Shown: in pieces, positions 45,641 to 58,277 of the stretch | How the letters are laid out: each line of letters starts with the position of its first letter | How positions within the stretch are numbered: position 1 is the first letter of the stretch | DNA from: Symsagittifera roscoffensis | Lineage: Eukaryota; Xenacoelomorpha; Acoela; Convolutidae | Direction: 5' to 3' | NCBI RefSeq assembly: GCF_963678635.1 | Contig: NC_087062.1 | Span: 89,131,845-89,195,844 of the forward strand | DNA: 64,000 nt | Notes under the pieces: model-generated | Databases searched by the model: none | What the model saw: the letters and a program-made list of their open reading frames with translations, nothing else | Told to the model about the DNA's origin: nothing | Position numbers and translations under genes: made by a program

Positions 45641-45900
45641 TTTATGTTCAGACCGTGTAGACAATAAAATGGTATTCTCCGACAGTGGGGACCATAAAAT
45701 GCTATGTTTCAGACAATGTTGATCAAAAGAATGCAGATTCATACCGTGTCGATCGAAGGAAACCGGATCCAGACTGTCCTACAATGGGACCGTGTAGACC
45801 AACAAATCTGGTTTAAAACCAAGGTGTCCAAAAAATATTAGGTTCACGTAAAAATCCGTTCAGACTGTGAGTACCGACAGAAATTGCTATTCAAACTGTA
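45641..45900. repeat. Degenerate minisatellite, ~40-bp unit
   Basis: Variants of CAGACCGTGTAGACAA, followed by an AAAATGGT-like stretch, repeat about six times (for example near 45650, 45685, 45715, 45750, 45790). Copies are heavily mutated. Confidence 0.45.
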
Positions 45901-48202
45901 GGTACTTGAACCAGCTCCAAACTAGTATTTATAAACCAATTATTTTATTGATAAAACTATCTCTATAAAATATTAATAACTAACATCTCAAACATTGACA
46001 CTTATTTGTAAGTGCTGAAACTACTTGTAGTTTCAACACCAGAACAATTTGAATTTAACTTAGAATACAATTGTTCTCATTCTGGAACTAAATCGCGCAA
46101 ACCGGTGTACACTAGATCTATTGAGACTAGGAGATATAAGAGTAAGATTAAGATTGGTATGAGACTAAGAAGTTGCACGAATCTTTCCGGCCGAAAATAA
46201 GATAGCGTGACGAACAGACGGTGTACCTTATCTGAAATTACTCTACGAGTACAGTACTTTGTACGTAACTCATCTGGTGCGACCAAAAGTCCCGAACAAG
46301 ACCTTAACTAACCTAGATTTAGATAAGTAGAATTAGAATTTAAAAATGTTAGATGGCAAAGACAATTTAACAGAAATGTCTCTACGTCTCAATGAATTGG
46401 TGCCAGATTTTCAAACATTACAAGAAAAGCCAGGTGAACAAAGATCAAACGACGGACTGATTTACTACATGATAGTACGACGAAAACCGGAACAAGTATT
46501 TGTATTCAGAATACTTTATGCAGTAAATTTAGATTTAAAATTATTTGAAAAAAACCTCTTCAAAAACTTACTTGGAGCTTTATAGCCTATTTTATACATT
46601 AATAGCGACTAATAAAAAGATGCAAAAGTCGTTTCCTTTCCAAATCTGCAGTAAATTAATTTGCAAATTTTTTATAAACATAAATGATTTATTAAACATA
46701 AAGTTACAAAAAAAAGTTAGTAGAAAAATTTATTGTTAGTTTTACTAAATAAATACAATTTTCATGCTTCTCCAGAAAAAATTTTTTCTTCATCCCAGCT
46801 TCATCACCTAAAACATGACCAGAATTGTTCAAAAAACTAACATCATTTAATGTCTAAATCTTAACACTTTAACTTAACTTAAAACTTTAATGTAAAGCTT
46901 ATCTAGGCTTATCCATGCTTTTTAATAAATCACTTTCAACTCAAAAACAGAACCTCAGGGTTTCCTTTGGATCTTTAAATTAACCTAAAATGCATTTTGT
47001 TTCACTTAAACTATCTGATCATCAAGGCTTCCTTTGGATCAACCAGAACAACTTTGTTCTCGTCACCATAAAATTCAAAGTGTCAAACGACCTCAAACGT
47101 CAATCGAATCAATCCTTAACCGTTGAAAGAGACCCAGGACTAACAGAAATTTTGAAAAACTAACCATTTTAGTTAGGATAAACAGTGAAGAACTTCGGTT
47201 ACTCATCCTTCACTTGAGCCCTTCCTCTTAACGACCTAGGCTAAAACCTTGAAATAGTACTAAGTTCGAAAATAGTACCTAACGATTAGTTGTGCTGTAA
47301 TTATACCTGGGCCTTGTGGCCTGATTTACTATCCTCCAACCTTTGATCTTAAATCAAACCCCTGGATAAGATTAAGTAAGTAAAAGCCTAAGTAAAAACC
47401 TAAGTAAAAACCTAGTCACGAGAAAGTAAAAATTCTTTCTAAGCGAAAGGATATACACTCTCTCTCTCTAACCCACAAACCACAACAATCTCTGCACCAA
47501 GTAAGTTAACCACACAAAAATTGCAAGAACTAACAGTTTAAGACATAAAATCTCTAACCTCCGAGTATTGCATCCATCATCCTACACACTTATTTAATTA
47601 GAAACGAAAGACACGATTTTGCAATCCCACCGCACAAACAACCAATTGGATATATCAGATCAAAAAGACAAACACGAAAAAAGACAAAAATAGCAAAACA
47701 AAATCGAATTATTTAAAAAATATTTTCAAAAACAAGTAAGGCAGTTTCCGAATCAGAAACAACAACAACAATACAAAAACTTCAGAACCTAAAAGATTCC
47801 ATAGATAAAAGTAACCCAATAGATCAACAAATATATTTTTCTGACTCAGAATCTACATAACCATCATCAATTCAAAGCAAACACAGAATTAAAAGATCAT
47901 ATATTCATAAACCGGTACGTCTATACAATTGGAATCAGCCAATAAGACACATTGAAAGTTACACATTAACAGTTCTAAGATACAGAAAATGATCGAATAC
48001 GACAAAAATTTCGACAATGATTCAATACTTCCCTTTTTAATTCATCCAGAAAGTGATTCCGCTCAAGGACAAGTACAATTTTGTCACAACTTGATTGAAA
48101 TTTTATTCGAAAAAGAAGTAGCCGATGCAAACAAGAGATGCAAACACGGAAATAAGTATAAAAAGACAAAGTCTTGATCACCATATTCAAAAGCGTATGT
48201 AA
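45901..48202 (+). other. A/C-rich stretch, perhaps a decayed element
   Basis: A 9-bp foldback TGAAACTAC/GTAGTTTCA lies near 46017-46036. From about 46700 to 48500 the + strand is markedly A- and C-rich and G-poor, a skew often left by retroelement coding strands. A frame from ATG 46346 (79 codons) and one at 47989 (62 codons) are open but not recognised. No gene can be supported. Confidence 0.3.
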
Positions 48203-48418
48203 AACCACCCCACCTCATGCTACGGATTATTCACAATTGATATTATACCACCACAACCAAACCAAAAATCAAACCAAATACAAACAGATGGCACAGATAT
48301 AGAGTTTTCAAAAGTCTTTACAGAATACATAAAAACATACAACATCAAAATTCACAAGGAGCAAACTCAATCTTTGCAAACGATGTTTTCTCTATTATTT
48401 ATACTTACGTATCTATAT
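48203..48418 (+). pseudogene. PAZ-domain-like fragment (tentative)
   Basis: A 72-codon open segment reads CYGLFTIDIIPPQPNQ, then TDGTDIEFSKVFTEYIKTYN and IKIHKEQTQSLQ. The pattern, ID-hydrophobic, Pro, about 12 residues, DG-S/T-E/D-hydrophobic, F, EY-x-K-x-YN-x-x-I, Q-x-x-L, resembles the PAZ domain of Piwi/Argonaute proteins. It has no start, is bounded by stops, and flanking frames show no clear MID or Piwi domain. It may be a decayed gene fragment, part of an element, or chance. Confidence 0.25.
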
Positions 48419-48544
48419 TAGAATTGAAAGAAAATGATTCACCACTTTAAACTTTCCGACACTCAACTGTAAGACAAGAAATTTATCTTTTTTCAAAACT
48501 CTTAGAAACAATCCGTGACAACCTCACTAGTTGTAGAAGATAGA

Positions 48545-48590
48545 AGAGTGAGAGAGAGAGAGAGAGAGTGGATGGGGGGGGGGGGTGGTG
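48545..48590. repeat. GA microsatellite and G-run
   Basis: About ten GA dinucleotides are followed by GTGGATG and a run of about 13 G. Just downstream, the phrases GAATAGGTTTCCTAATG and GGTTTCAGTGTGATGGTAAG each occur twice (near 48643/48823 and 48674/48853). Confidence 0.75.
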
Positions 48591-51500
48591 GTTACCGTTT
48601 TGCATTGAGAAACTGAATATAATTGCTATGCTTTAAAATAGGAATAGGTTTCCTAATGTAATAAGATGGTAAGGTTTCAGTGTGATGGTAAGTTTCAGAA
48701 AACTTTTCGGCGCCCGATCTCACCATGCACCATGTTTAAGCTAGTGTATAGATTATCCTGCGTATAACGATTAGAAAATCAGTGGAGGGAATTCAAAACT
48801 CTCTAAGAGGGTGAATAGGTTTCCTAATGAGTTCAGATAGGGAATAGTATGGTTTCAGTGTGATGGTAAGAGAATGGCAAGAAAAACGGTATTTTTTAGA
48901 TTTTTTGTGGAAATGTCTAATTTTTTCGCAAAAATCTCAACAGTTGTGTAATTGGTAAGTTTTACGTGTAGGTTGAAAATATTGAAGGTATCATGTTATT
49001 TCTGTTTCATGGTAAGTCAGTGGTTAGATGTGCAAAAAATTAAAATTATTTCAAAAAACTTTAAAACACGATAAGATTTGATTTAATTTGACGTAAAAAC
49101 GTTTTTATTAGATAATCTCAATTTACAAAACAGTACTCACTTTTGCTGAAATTAAGCTGAAACTTACTGAAACTTCGAGAAAAAGTCAAACTTTTGGAAA
49201 AAACAGCAAAAATTTTATTTTTTTGGGAAAAATTTGCTGAAACTTCAGATTTTGGTTGACTTTTTGTCGCATCTGAACTATTTGTAAAGTATACTTACGT
49301 GCAGAGTTTAAAAATAAGCCCAAGTTGCGTTTTAATTGGAATCATGTTGAGACAATGATGCAAAATTTGTATGAAAATGTGGACTTTTTCACAAATTTCT
49401 TTCAAAAAATTGAAAGACCATAAACTTCACTTTATTTGTGCTAAAGCGGCTTATATAAGGCTCTGAACAATGAAATGAAAGCTCTTGTCAGCAGAATTCA
49501 AATTGAAACCTCCAATTTTTTGAGAAAATTGTGAAATTAACCGTAATTTTTGAGAAAGTAAAGTAAAAATGAATCAAGTCTATTCAAAATTTTCAATTTT
49601 GATCCTTTTATTTGTGTAATTACCTGGTTTTTGTCCAGTTCAGCAAGACTTTAACTAAGAATTTTAATTTAATTGAACAATAAGGGCACTATTCTTTGAA
49701 ATTTCTAGATCAAACTCCATAATTCAACTCAGTTTTTTATCAATGATTAGCCCAAACTTGTACAAACATGACAATTTCTGAGAAACTTTTCACGTTAATA
49801 ATAAAAAAGTGCCAGATCATTTATGAGAAAAAAATGTTTTACTACTAAAATTGACAACAAATGGGATAAATTTTTGAAAAAAATTATTAGATTGGATGAA
49901 ATTCAATAAAATCTTCATCACAACTGATGATTATCTCTCTGTTGCTTTTACAACATATTTTTCATGACTTTTCTGTAGAAAAGTTCTATGTTTTAAGATT
50001 ATTGTTGTTTTCTGCTTAATACAAGTTTTCGCTATTGAACTCACTTTGCAAGAATTTTAGTCAGAACTGGGGGGAAAATAGAAAGAGGAAAATAATATCA
50101 ATTGAACGAACTCTTTGCTGGCAGCGATAAAATTAGAACTGATAACGTCTGATTATTACTATTCAATTTGTACATGTTTCCTCTAATTTTTTTGTTCAGT
50201 TGCTTAAGTAAATTATATACAAACAAAAATTTAACTTTTGAGACCATTAATTATCACTTTCCTTGCAAAACAGTTAGTAAATCGTTTTTTTTCTTCATTT
50301 TTGTCGATGTTTTCTCAAAAATGTTTAAATGAGAAAGAATTAGTGCTGGTTAAAGCATTCAAAAGCATATATAAAATTTTAAAGTATAAAGGTGTTTTTT
50401 TCACAATGAGTTTTCAGAACGAAATAAGAGCAGCTCTATTGGTTACATTCTGAAAACCTTTGGAAGTAGAAATACGCCTGTGAACCAGATTCCTAACATC
50501 TGCAACATCTAAAAACTTCTATAAGAACGCGTCTAACAACAATCTATTTAAAAAATAAAATCAAGGGGAAAAGTGTAAAAGTTGAACACCGTTGCGGGAT
50601 TTTTTAAGCAAAAAACTTTTTAGTTCTGCGTAATTTTCTAATTGAAAAAAAGTTGAAGCTAACCAGAACAAAATCTTTACTGTGTGTCTGATTGAAACGT
50701 TTCAAGTTAAACCTCAAATAATTAAGAGATCTTCCATTTGGTTTTGCTAAAGTATCTGTTTTTTAGAAACTTTCAGCAAGCTCCGTAGTTTTTTCTCTAA
50801 AAATTTGTCTACATCACATTTTTTTAAATCCAAAATAATGAAAAATAGATCTTGAAAGCAAATTTTTGATTTATGCTTCATGTATCATCTCCCAAAAGAT
50901 GTCGGTGTTGGACTTACTTCACACAAATTATCCTCAAATCTACCTACAAAATCAAAATATTAACAAATTTCCAAAAAATTACGCATGAATATAAAACTTT
51001 GAGACTTTTTATGTTAGATTTTTTCTCAATATATAATTTGTAAAACTGACTCAAAACTTCTAATGAATTCAATTTATCCAATTTGCACTAAATTTCACTT
51101 GAAAATTGAATTTTAGATAGAAAAATATATCATTTCAACAAACTTTCAATAAACCTAAGCAAAATTAATACCATAAACCCTTTGCTAAAAATCTTCATAT
51201 GATTTTCTCAACCTGATAACTCTTTGATGCTGTTTCAACTCTGAATTTCTAAATTGAAGCAATTTTTTGGTTGAAAATGTTGTAAAGTATTAGGTTGAGG
51301 TTTTCAAAATTTAGCAAAAACATATACCTTTTCTTGGGCAGTTATCAACATACACTTTTCATATACCTTTTCTTTACCTTTTCTTGGGCAGTTATCAAAT
51401 TTTTTTGAAATCGCCAAAAACCAGAAGAAAAATTTAATTCTGAATAAATCAATCCCTATCAACTGCTCTAAATTGCACAACTATATGATCAATTTACAAG

Positions 51501-53224
51501 AACTAATCAAGGAAGACTTTGAAATAGTAACTATGCAAAACCTTTCAATTATTCGATGTTTTATAAATATCCAGTTTTTTAAACACTCATCAGCTTCTGT
51601 TACTCATTTTTACTCTATATCTATCGCAACAAAATCTCCGCAAGCTTGCAACCAATGGAGTTTTTACTGTAGATTAAAGAATTTTGGATCGATTTCCATG
51701 GAAAGTTTCACGACAGTTTGATCTCGATTTTTGCTGGTTTTATCATCAATCAGAACCTATGAATAAAAAAAATTATGACAGATTAAGAAAAGTGATGAAA
51801 AACTGTGTAAACTTGAAATTTTTATTCAAAATTATCACAATTGGATACATTTTCAGGTTCAAAAAAACATTATTCGAAGTTTTTTCTCCTATTTTTTTTA
51901 TTGAAGTGTATTTTTAGTGGAGTGTATTTGAGTGTATTTTCTTGGAGTGTATTGTTAGTCTGCTGAACACTTAATTTAACATTATAGTGACATGAATAAT
52001 GCTTCTTTTTATTATGATTAGTGAGATCTTCGCTGCTAAATGTACAAACGTTACAATTGGAACACTTTAAAACGCCACACTGCTTACGAAGTCTTGACGC
52101 TTTTTACGTGTGTTTTCTCTACCACAATCAAGACAATCAACTCTTTTGTTTCTGTTCAGTGACGGCATCTCAATAAATGAAAAAAGAACTTGAAAAAAAT
52201 TGGAGATTTAGATTTTCCCAAGTTTTTAGAAAAGAGAGTTGATTGGCCTCAAAAAAAAATAAAAGTAAATAAAAACAGTTATGTCAATTTCTTAACCAAT
52301 TGTTTTTAATGTGAAAGAAAGTCAGAATGGATATGCTAGTTAGCTTAGCGGAAATAAAAAACATCCAATATAGCCATGGAGTTTTCAAAAATTTTGCTAT
52401 CAACCAATCAGAATCGAGCATCAATGGTCATAAAATTTCACCAAATTTAATGTAAACCAATCAAAATTGAGTATTCTTTTACTAACAATGTTTGTTGGAA
52501 ATCAACCGAATCAGAATCCAGCATTTTCTAAAAGTGAACTGTATATCTGTTTTTAAAAGACTTAATCATTATTGAAAAAATCAATCAAGAAACATTTGAA
52601 TTTCTTCAAGTTGTTTTACAAGAAAAAATGAAATATACCAATTGGTTTTTTCATCGATGAAATAGATGTTGAATCTTAGTTTTTTTCATAATTTTAAACT
52701 ATTTTTATTGTACAAAATAGAGTTATGCGACTAAGTAAAGGTATCCTCAGATAAACTTACTCAATCAAAGAGTTTCTTTTTGATCCACAAATTGAAGATC
52801 AAAGCTTTAACTTACAGCTGAATTACACCTGACTAGGAAACAAATTTTGATTATTCTCGAAAACTTGAATTTGATCAAAAGTCGTATTATAATTTCTCAA
52901 AAACTCTTTTTATCCACTTGCCGATACCGAAACTTGTATAAACTCCCCAGCAACGTTCTTTATTCTTTCAATTCTTCAAAGGTTTTCAAGATTTGATCAG
53001 GTTAGGAATAAGATTTCCAGATATTTGCTTTGAAAAATTCAAGCTATCCAGCTATCCTCTCAATATTACATAAAAAGAAAAAACTTAACTATTTACTCAA
53101 AAAGCAACAACTATTCATTGATTATATACAAAAAAAATCAATTGAATTGATGAGAAAACTTGCAGAGATGCTACTCGTAATAATTTTTCTTCTGGTTTTA
53201 CTTTTTGTGCTTGATATTAGCGGA
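48591..53224. other. Long AT-rich stretch, no gene recognised
   Basis: Apart from short duplications (48640-48870; ATACCTTTTCTTGGGCAGTTATCAA at 51325 and again near 51375; GGAGTGTATT-type words at 51905-51950) there is no recognisable gene or transposon. The longest frames here, 60-82 codons, are AT-driven and show no family features. Confidence 0.5.
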
Positions 53225-53742
53225 AGGAAAAAAGAAGAAATCAGGACAGGGAAATGCAGACTAATCCCTCCTCCGGGACATACAACCAGGACCGTTCCAA
53301 CATGAACGGAGGAGAAGAACTAGAGATGATAGCGGTGTCAAGAAAACCTTTCAGAGGATTATCATGCAGTTCAAACATGAGGACGAATCTAGAGCCGCAG
53401 AGTGATAGAGAAGTCTTGAGCAGGATAGTGTGCGTCAAACTCAAGGATGATATCCACAATCCGGGAGAACTGAACGCGCAAATTTTGGCCTTGAAAGTCC
53501 ATGTCAAGGCGAGGTACAGGCTATCGGACTTGATACGGGCACAGAAAAACGACAGAATGATCAGCAATTTCTCCTAATGGATCCGAACAGGAGTAAAAGA
53601 GAATGGAGACTTGGAGGAGGACAAATACAAGATCTTGAGCCAGTTCGGAAAGGAACGGAGGAGTCTATTCTACCACACAGCAGATGGTGTGGTAGCCTCC
53701 AAGATAAGAGACGGAGATAAAATATTACACAAGCATTACCTC
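53225..53742 (+). pseudogene. Gypsy fragment in inverted orientation (pre-integrase/integrase start)
   Basis: The plus strand reads MQTNPSSGTYNQDRSNMNGG, later DLIRAQKNDRMISNF, then DKYKILSQFGKERRSLFYHT and ADGVV. The last resembles the region just before and into the N-terminal zinc domain of gypsy integrases. It ends abruptly at about 53742, where the minus-strand part of the element begins. One stop interrupts it at 53575-53577. Flipping this segment would put it directly after the post-RNase H region, so it looks like an internal inversion. Confidence 0.5.
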
Positions 53743-53743
53743 A

Positions 53744-54317
53744 TCATACTACATCTTCACATTCTACCGAATCATCATCCCAGTCTTCTGACTCCCCGGA
53801 CAAATTTTCCTTTCGGTCTTCCATCTGATTCGACAACCACTTCCCGGACTCTTGAGCTAGTCCAAACTCTTCAGCTTCCTCTTTAAATGACACTCTTTTC
53901 CTCCGTAGCGTTGTTTCCTTGAGTATTTCTTCCGTTATTTTCTCGACAAGTGTCCGTACCACCTCTTTACTCCCTAGATCTCCAGCAATCAATAGGTTCA
54001 TCATTCAATTCTGGTTCATCATCCCTCCTGGCTGAGTCAAGGGGTTTGTTGTCTGCTACTTTCCGAAGCAAGTTCATTAAGTCCTGTCCTATCGTTGCTT
54101 TTCCCTTTTCAACTTCCTCCAGATCGTAACCTTTCGCCCTCAGCGTCTCCCTGACTAGTTTTGACATAAGCAGGATTTCCATCGGCACCCCAGGTTGTCT
54201 CTTTAGAATTGTTGTTTCCTGGAGCTCACTGGAAAATTCAGGATGATCTTCGATCGGTTTACCCGACTTATCCAACCTGCTCGTAAATGGTACGCTATCG
54301 TATGTTTCCATGTCCAT
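53744..54317 (-). pseudogene. Gypsy post-RNase H region
   Basis: Two overlapping frames (54317-53967 and 54004-53744) read an acidic, lysine-rich sequence, DKSGKPIEDHPEFSSEL then RRKRVSFKEEAEEF, without catalytic motifs. It lies between RNase H and the expected integrase. A frameshift separates it from the RNase H frame. Confidence 0.45.
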
Positions 54318-54334
54318 GAACGAGAATCCATCTT

Positions 54335-54952
54335 TTATTCCAGGCCTATCAGCCTCCCTCTGCTCTTGTCTCTCGTAGAATTTGTTTTCTTGCTCAAGTT
54401 GTCGGCATTTTGGTGCTTGTCTATTGTCCTGTCCTCAATTATCATGTCGTAACCATCTAGTCGTACTATACATCTCCCGATGTAACTTCGGTCCATTGAG
54501 TACGTTTCGAGCCAAGAGACTGCCCTGTTGTCAACCCGTAGTTTAAACGGCTCACTGCCCAGATACGCCCTGTACTTCTCCACGAAGGTGACTACCGCAA
54601 AAATTTCCGCCTTGGGGGCTCCGTACTTCATTTCCGTGTCGCTCAAGACTTTACCGTATGCTAGTGGTCTCAAGACGGTTTTACCGTTCCATTCCTGTTC
54701 TTGGTGCAGATAGCCAGAGATCGCAACCACTGATACATCTGTATCTAGGACGTACATGCCTTTCTCCGTAGGCATGCCTAAAACAGGAGCTTCACACAAC
54801 TCTTTCTTTCTTCTTTGAAATGATTCTTCCGCAGCTTTGTTCCACTTGAATTTATTGCCTTTGTGTCTCTTGACGTGCTTGATTAGGTATATTTTGTCTG
54901 CGTAACCCTTGATGAATTTTCTGTAGCAGGTGGCAAAACCAAGAAAGCTCAT
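54335..54952 (-). pseudogene. Gypsy RT connection and RNase H
   Basis: MSFLGFATCYRKFIKGYADK is the typical end of a gypsy RT. It is followed by the RNase H domain: VLDTDVSVVAISGYLHQEQ (first catalytic Asp region), EMKYGAPKAEIFAVVTFVEK (Glu) and KLRVDNRAVSWLE (Asp), then DKHQNADNLSK. The catalytic carboxylates appear present. It continues in the same frame as the RT part at 54980-55291, separated by a single stop. Confidence 0.75.
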
Positions 54953-54979
54953 CAGTTGATGCTCAGTCTTCGGTGACTT

Positions 54980-55291
54980 TCACTTCAGAACTGCCTCTAC
55001 TGCATCTGGGTCTGGTCGGATGCCATGTTTCTCTACCCTCCTCCCGAGGTACTTGGTTGAGTCTTTTAAGATTCTACATTTAGAGGGTTTACATTTCAGT
55101 CCCGCTCTTTTCATGCGTGCCAGTACTTCATGTAGCCGCTCGATGTTGTCCTCCAGGGTTGGTGTCGCAATCACCACATCATCCACATAACATATAACCA
55201 AGTTGCCGTACTTTTTCGTCACTCTTGCTAGTGCCTGTGCCATTACTCGTTGTAAAAAAAACTGTATCCCCCTAATTTGAAAGACTTTCAT
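54980..55291 (-). pseudogene. Gypsy reverse transcriptase, palm with YVDD
   Basis: LVICYVDDVVIATPTLEDNI contains the YVDD catalytic motif, and GLKCKPSKCRILKDSTKYLG is the conserved thumb-proximal segment of Ty3/gypsy RTs. The region that should hold the first catalytic Asp and the primer-grip approach is missing: the fingers frame (55272-55496) runs straight into this frame at about 55280. Confidence 0.75.
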
Positions 55292-55885
55292 CTATTCTAG
55301 TTATGGGAAAGGCATCCTTCACGGTGACGGAGTTCAGATATCGAAATTTGCAACAGATTCTCAGTTGATCTCCTTTCTTTTTAGCCATCACTACTCCACA
55401 TGCCCACGGTGATTTGGATGGTTCTATCATATCATACTCTAGTAATGTCTCTATTTCCTTTCTACTTGCATCCGATTTGTTTGAGGTAATGCGCATCGCC
55501 CCCTGCCTATGCGGGACCGCCGCCGACTCCTCCAGCTCTATCTCATGCTCAACGAAGTTACACTACACCATGTCCGCCTTATGTCTACAAAAAAACGTTC
55601 TGATTCCTAACTAGCATGTACTTGATGGCTTCGAGCTGTTCATCCATTATCTTCCCCCTTAAGTGTTCGAATTCTGGTTGTACCGCTTTGTCCACTTCCA
55701 ATTCCTCTTGTGTAGGTGTCTCTGTAAAACTTCGAACAGCTCGAAAGTCCATCGCCCATTACTGACTTCAGAGACTTAATAAGACCTGATAAAATCTTTA
55801 TTTTCTTCAATCTACCCAAGATACAAATTTTGTATTTGTTATTCGGACAATCAAAAATTTCATATTTTTTAACATTTTCAATCAT
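55272..55885 (-). pseudogene. Gypsy linker and RT fingers
   Basis: ASRKEIETLLEYDMIEPSKS, then PWACGVVMAKKKGDQLRICC and RYLNSVTVKDAFPITRID, are the N-terminal RT fingers of a gypsy element. Upstream (55885-55500) the frame is broken by stops; the sequence there corresponds to the spacer between protease and RT, with no catalytic residues. Confidence 0.65.
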
Positions 55886-55891
55886 TTCATT

Positions 55892-56858
55892 TTAGTTTTC
55901 TCCGGTAGCGCGTATCCCAGTTTCCTCCCTCTCTGGATTGTGATTGGCATACCAAGAGAATTCAACATGACACTGACCAATGACGCAGAGGCCACTCTTG
56001 GTGATCGAGAATGATCTTGCTAAAAAAGCAGCACTTTGGCTTTTCGGATTCGTTACTATACATACCTGTTTGTTGTCACTTAGTTCATAATAGCTCTTCA
56101 TTCTCAAACTTACTATTGCAGCCTCGTTTGCATTCACCTTCACCTCCTATTCAAGAAAACTGGAGCTTTACTCCCAATCGTCATTATCAAATTTATCGGT
56201 TTAATTACGTATTTCTTTTGCGGATTTCAATTCCTGAACATCGCATTGTTGAAATCAATCGTTACAACAAAATTACAGATGAAATCTCCGCCTAAACTGA
56301 ATTGGTTTGACTCAGCTAAGTTCTCCACCACCACAAAACTCATCTACAGGTCGCGGTCCTCCAGATGCAAAGCTATTATCGGTGTTCTGCCAAGGACCCT
56401 CAATGTCCCTTTGTTTGCCGCTGAATGCCGAATTCTGGAGTCTATCAGGTCTTCTTTGTCAAATCCCATCGTTTTCCATGTTTCTGTTGGTATGACGCTC
56501 AAGCAGCTCTCGTATCCAGTATTCCTCTCAATTGGGTCTTTCTTCCGTTTATTTTTAGTTCATGTGCCGATACATCTGCTTCTGTTCCCAAATGCGTGGC
56601 GTCTTCTTCTAGCACTGCATAATGCCCAATCGACGTCACTTTATGTTCCTCTCGACCTTCATAGATTTGACCAGCAACGTCCTTGTCGCACGTTATCATT
56701 GTCTTCGTGTAGACATTGTTTTCATCTATAATCAACATGACCTCGTATGGACAATAGACATCTGTGTATCTGCTGTCTACCCTTATGGATATTCCACCAC
56801 CTCTCGTGAGTAACATTCTGAGTGCTCTCGAAGGTGTCTGTGGGCTAATGGTAGGCAA
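55892..56858 (-). pseudogene. Gypsy protease region
   Basis: LRGILDTRAA near 56500-56530 corresponds to an aspartic protease active site, but the usual D-T/S-G is D-T-R here. The downstream protease part, including KGTLRVLGRTPII, is readable at about 56480-56300 in another frame, with a stop after LEDRDL. Sequence to 55892 carries on into a spacer. Upstream, residues such as CPYEVMLIIDENNVYTKTM do not match a motif I know. Confidence 0.55.
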
Positions 56859-56924
56859 ATAATCAGCATATACATCTAATGCATTAGTGTCTGGTCGCTC
56901 GGTTCGCTCAGATACCTCGTTACC

Positions 56925-57326
56925 TCATGACCACCGATGGTGATTATTGACTTGATCCTCGCACAAATCTTTGTGATCCCGAAGGGACTTCAAGTTTCCA
57001 TTTTCAAGGTGTTGCAGTTGCTCCTCGCTTTCAGGTTGTCGCCTGTCTCGGGTTCTAGTGCCGCCGCTGAAAAAGTCTCTTTTATCTGCTGTCTTTCTAT
57101 TTCGTACTTCAGCAACTGTTCGATCTCTTTTGTCACCAAATTTTGTTTCACCTTGTTGATAGCCTCTGCTGCCGCTTTCTCGTGTTTTATTCCCATTGAG
57201 CCTTATTTCCTTGCCCCGGCATCTTTTTTCAGTAACTGCTTTTGCTGATTTTGTCGATAACTCACCACTTGTCACGTCTTTGCTCTGCAAGTCATTCTCA
57301 TCTTGTCTATTTTTAGTATTTTGCAC
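56925..57326 (-). pseudogene. Gypsy gag-pol junction region
   Basis: Lys/Glu/Arg-rich low-complexity sequence in the same frame as the zinc-knuckle piece upstream (one in-frame stop between) and the protease piece downstream. No motif is seen. Probably the disordered end of gag. Confidence 0.4.
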
Positions 57327-57338
57327 AACCGCCAGTGC

Positions 57339-57867
57339 TTATTTGTGTTTTGGGTGACTCTGGTTTTTCACTGCTTCCCAAAATAGAGGACAGTCCATTC
57401 TGAAGTGACCTTCTTGATTGCACAAAAACAACCTCGCGCCTATTTTGATCAAGCCGCTGTAGAACTCATGTTCTTCTATTTGACTCATGTCAACGTCATT
57501 TGGTGCAGATCCCATGCTGTTCATCCCCTGTTTGTATGTGGTGCAATCCGCTATGTGATCCACAATTCGCACATGTTCTCCGCTTGTCCATGTCGTCTCT
57601 TGGCTTGTACCACGTCGATCTTTGTTTTTGGCTTGACCCTTGCAAAATTCTACCGTCTGAAAACAAGAACTTTTTAGGTTTCATCAACATATACTCCCTA
57701 GACTTCTGTCTCATCTCTTCTGGGGTTGGTGCGTTATATTTAGATAACGTATAGTACGTCTCCAACATTGTTCTCAAGTCGTCACTTTTCACCCCATCGG
57801 TGAATTTCGAAGCTATTTTAGAGTGCCTCCTATTTGTCGATTCCTCTGGATCGCTTCTCCTTCTCAA
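57339..57867 (-). pseudogene. Gypsy gag nucleocapsid region
   Basis: Two frames overlap. The first (57867-57496) contains a CANCGSHSGLHH cysteine/histidine cluster. The second (57572-57339) contains FLCNQEGHFRMDCPLFW, which is a CCHC zinc knuckle lacking its first Cys in this copy. A frameshift near 57530 separates them. Confidence 0.55.
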
Positions 57868-57872
57868 GCTCT

Positions 57873-58274
57873 CTAGATCAACCAGAAAACTATCGATCGA
57901 TTTATCATCTCTTTGTCTCCTTTTTCAAATCGCATCATGGTTTGGTGCCCCTTAATTCCGGATCTGAAGCAATTCAACAGAATCTCGAAAATATTGTTCG
58001 CAGTGTCACGTTCTTCTTCCTTGTTAGCCACCACGCACGTCAGCGCTGTGCCCTCCAGATTTCTTAGTATCGCTGCGCAGGCTTGTCTTCCATCAGTTGA
58101 GTTGTCTTGCTCAAGATGTAGTTTCATTACTTCAACGCAGGTATCTATGCAACCATCCGAACCGTCTTTGAACTCCTTTTTTATTTTCTTGAAGGTCTTT
58201 CTCGATTTGCCTCCTACTCTATCACTCGACTCTGTGTTCTTTGTGGCAAATGCTTTAAGCTTCCTGTCCATCAA
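57873..58274 (-). pseudogene. Gypsy gag capsid-like segment
   Basis: Starts one codon after the stop that ends the upstream gag frame and is in the same phase, so it is the same original gag. It includes DGCIDTCVEVMKLHLEQDNS, FEILLNCFRSGIKGHQTMMR and KGDKEMINRSIVFWL, a pattern like gag capsid helices. A frameshift follows at about 57870. Confidence 0.45.
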
Positions 58275-58277
58275 TTC

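Noticed and set aside
46268-46350. TGGTGCGACCAAAAGTCCCG as primer-binding site followed by an ATG frame, suggesting a second LTR element
   Set aside because: No matching LTR copy, the tRNA partner is unclear and the following frame has no gag features.
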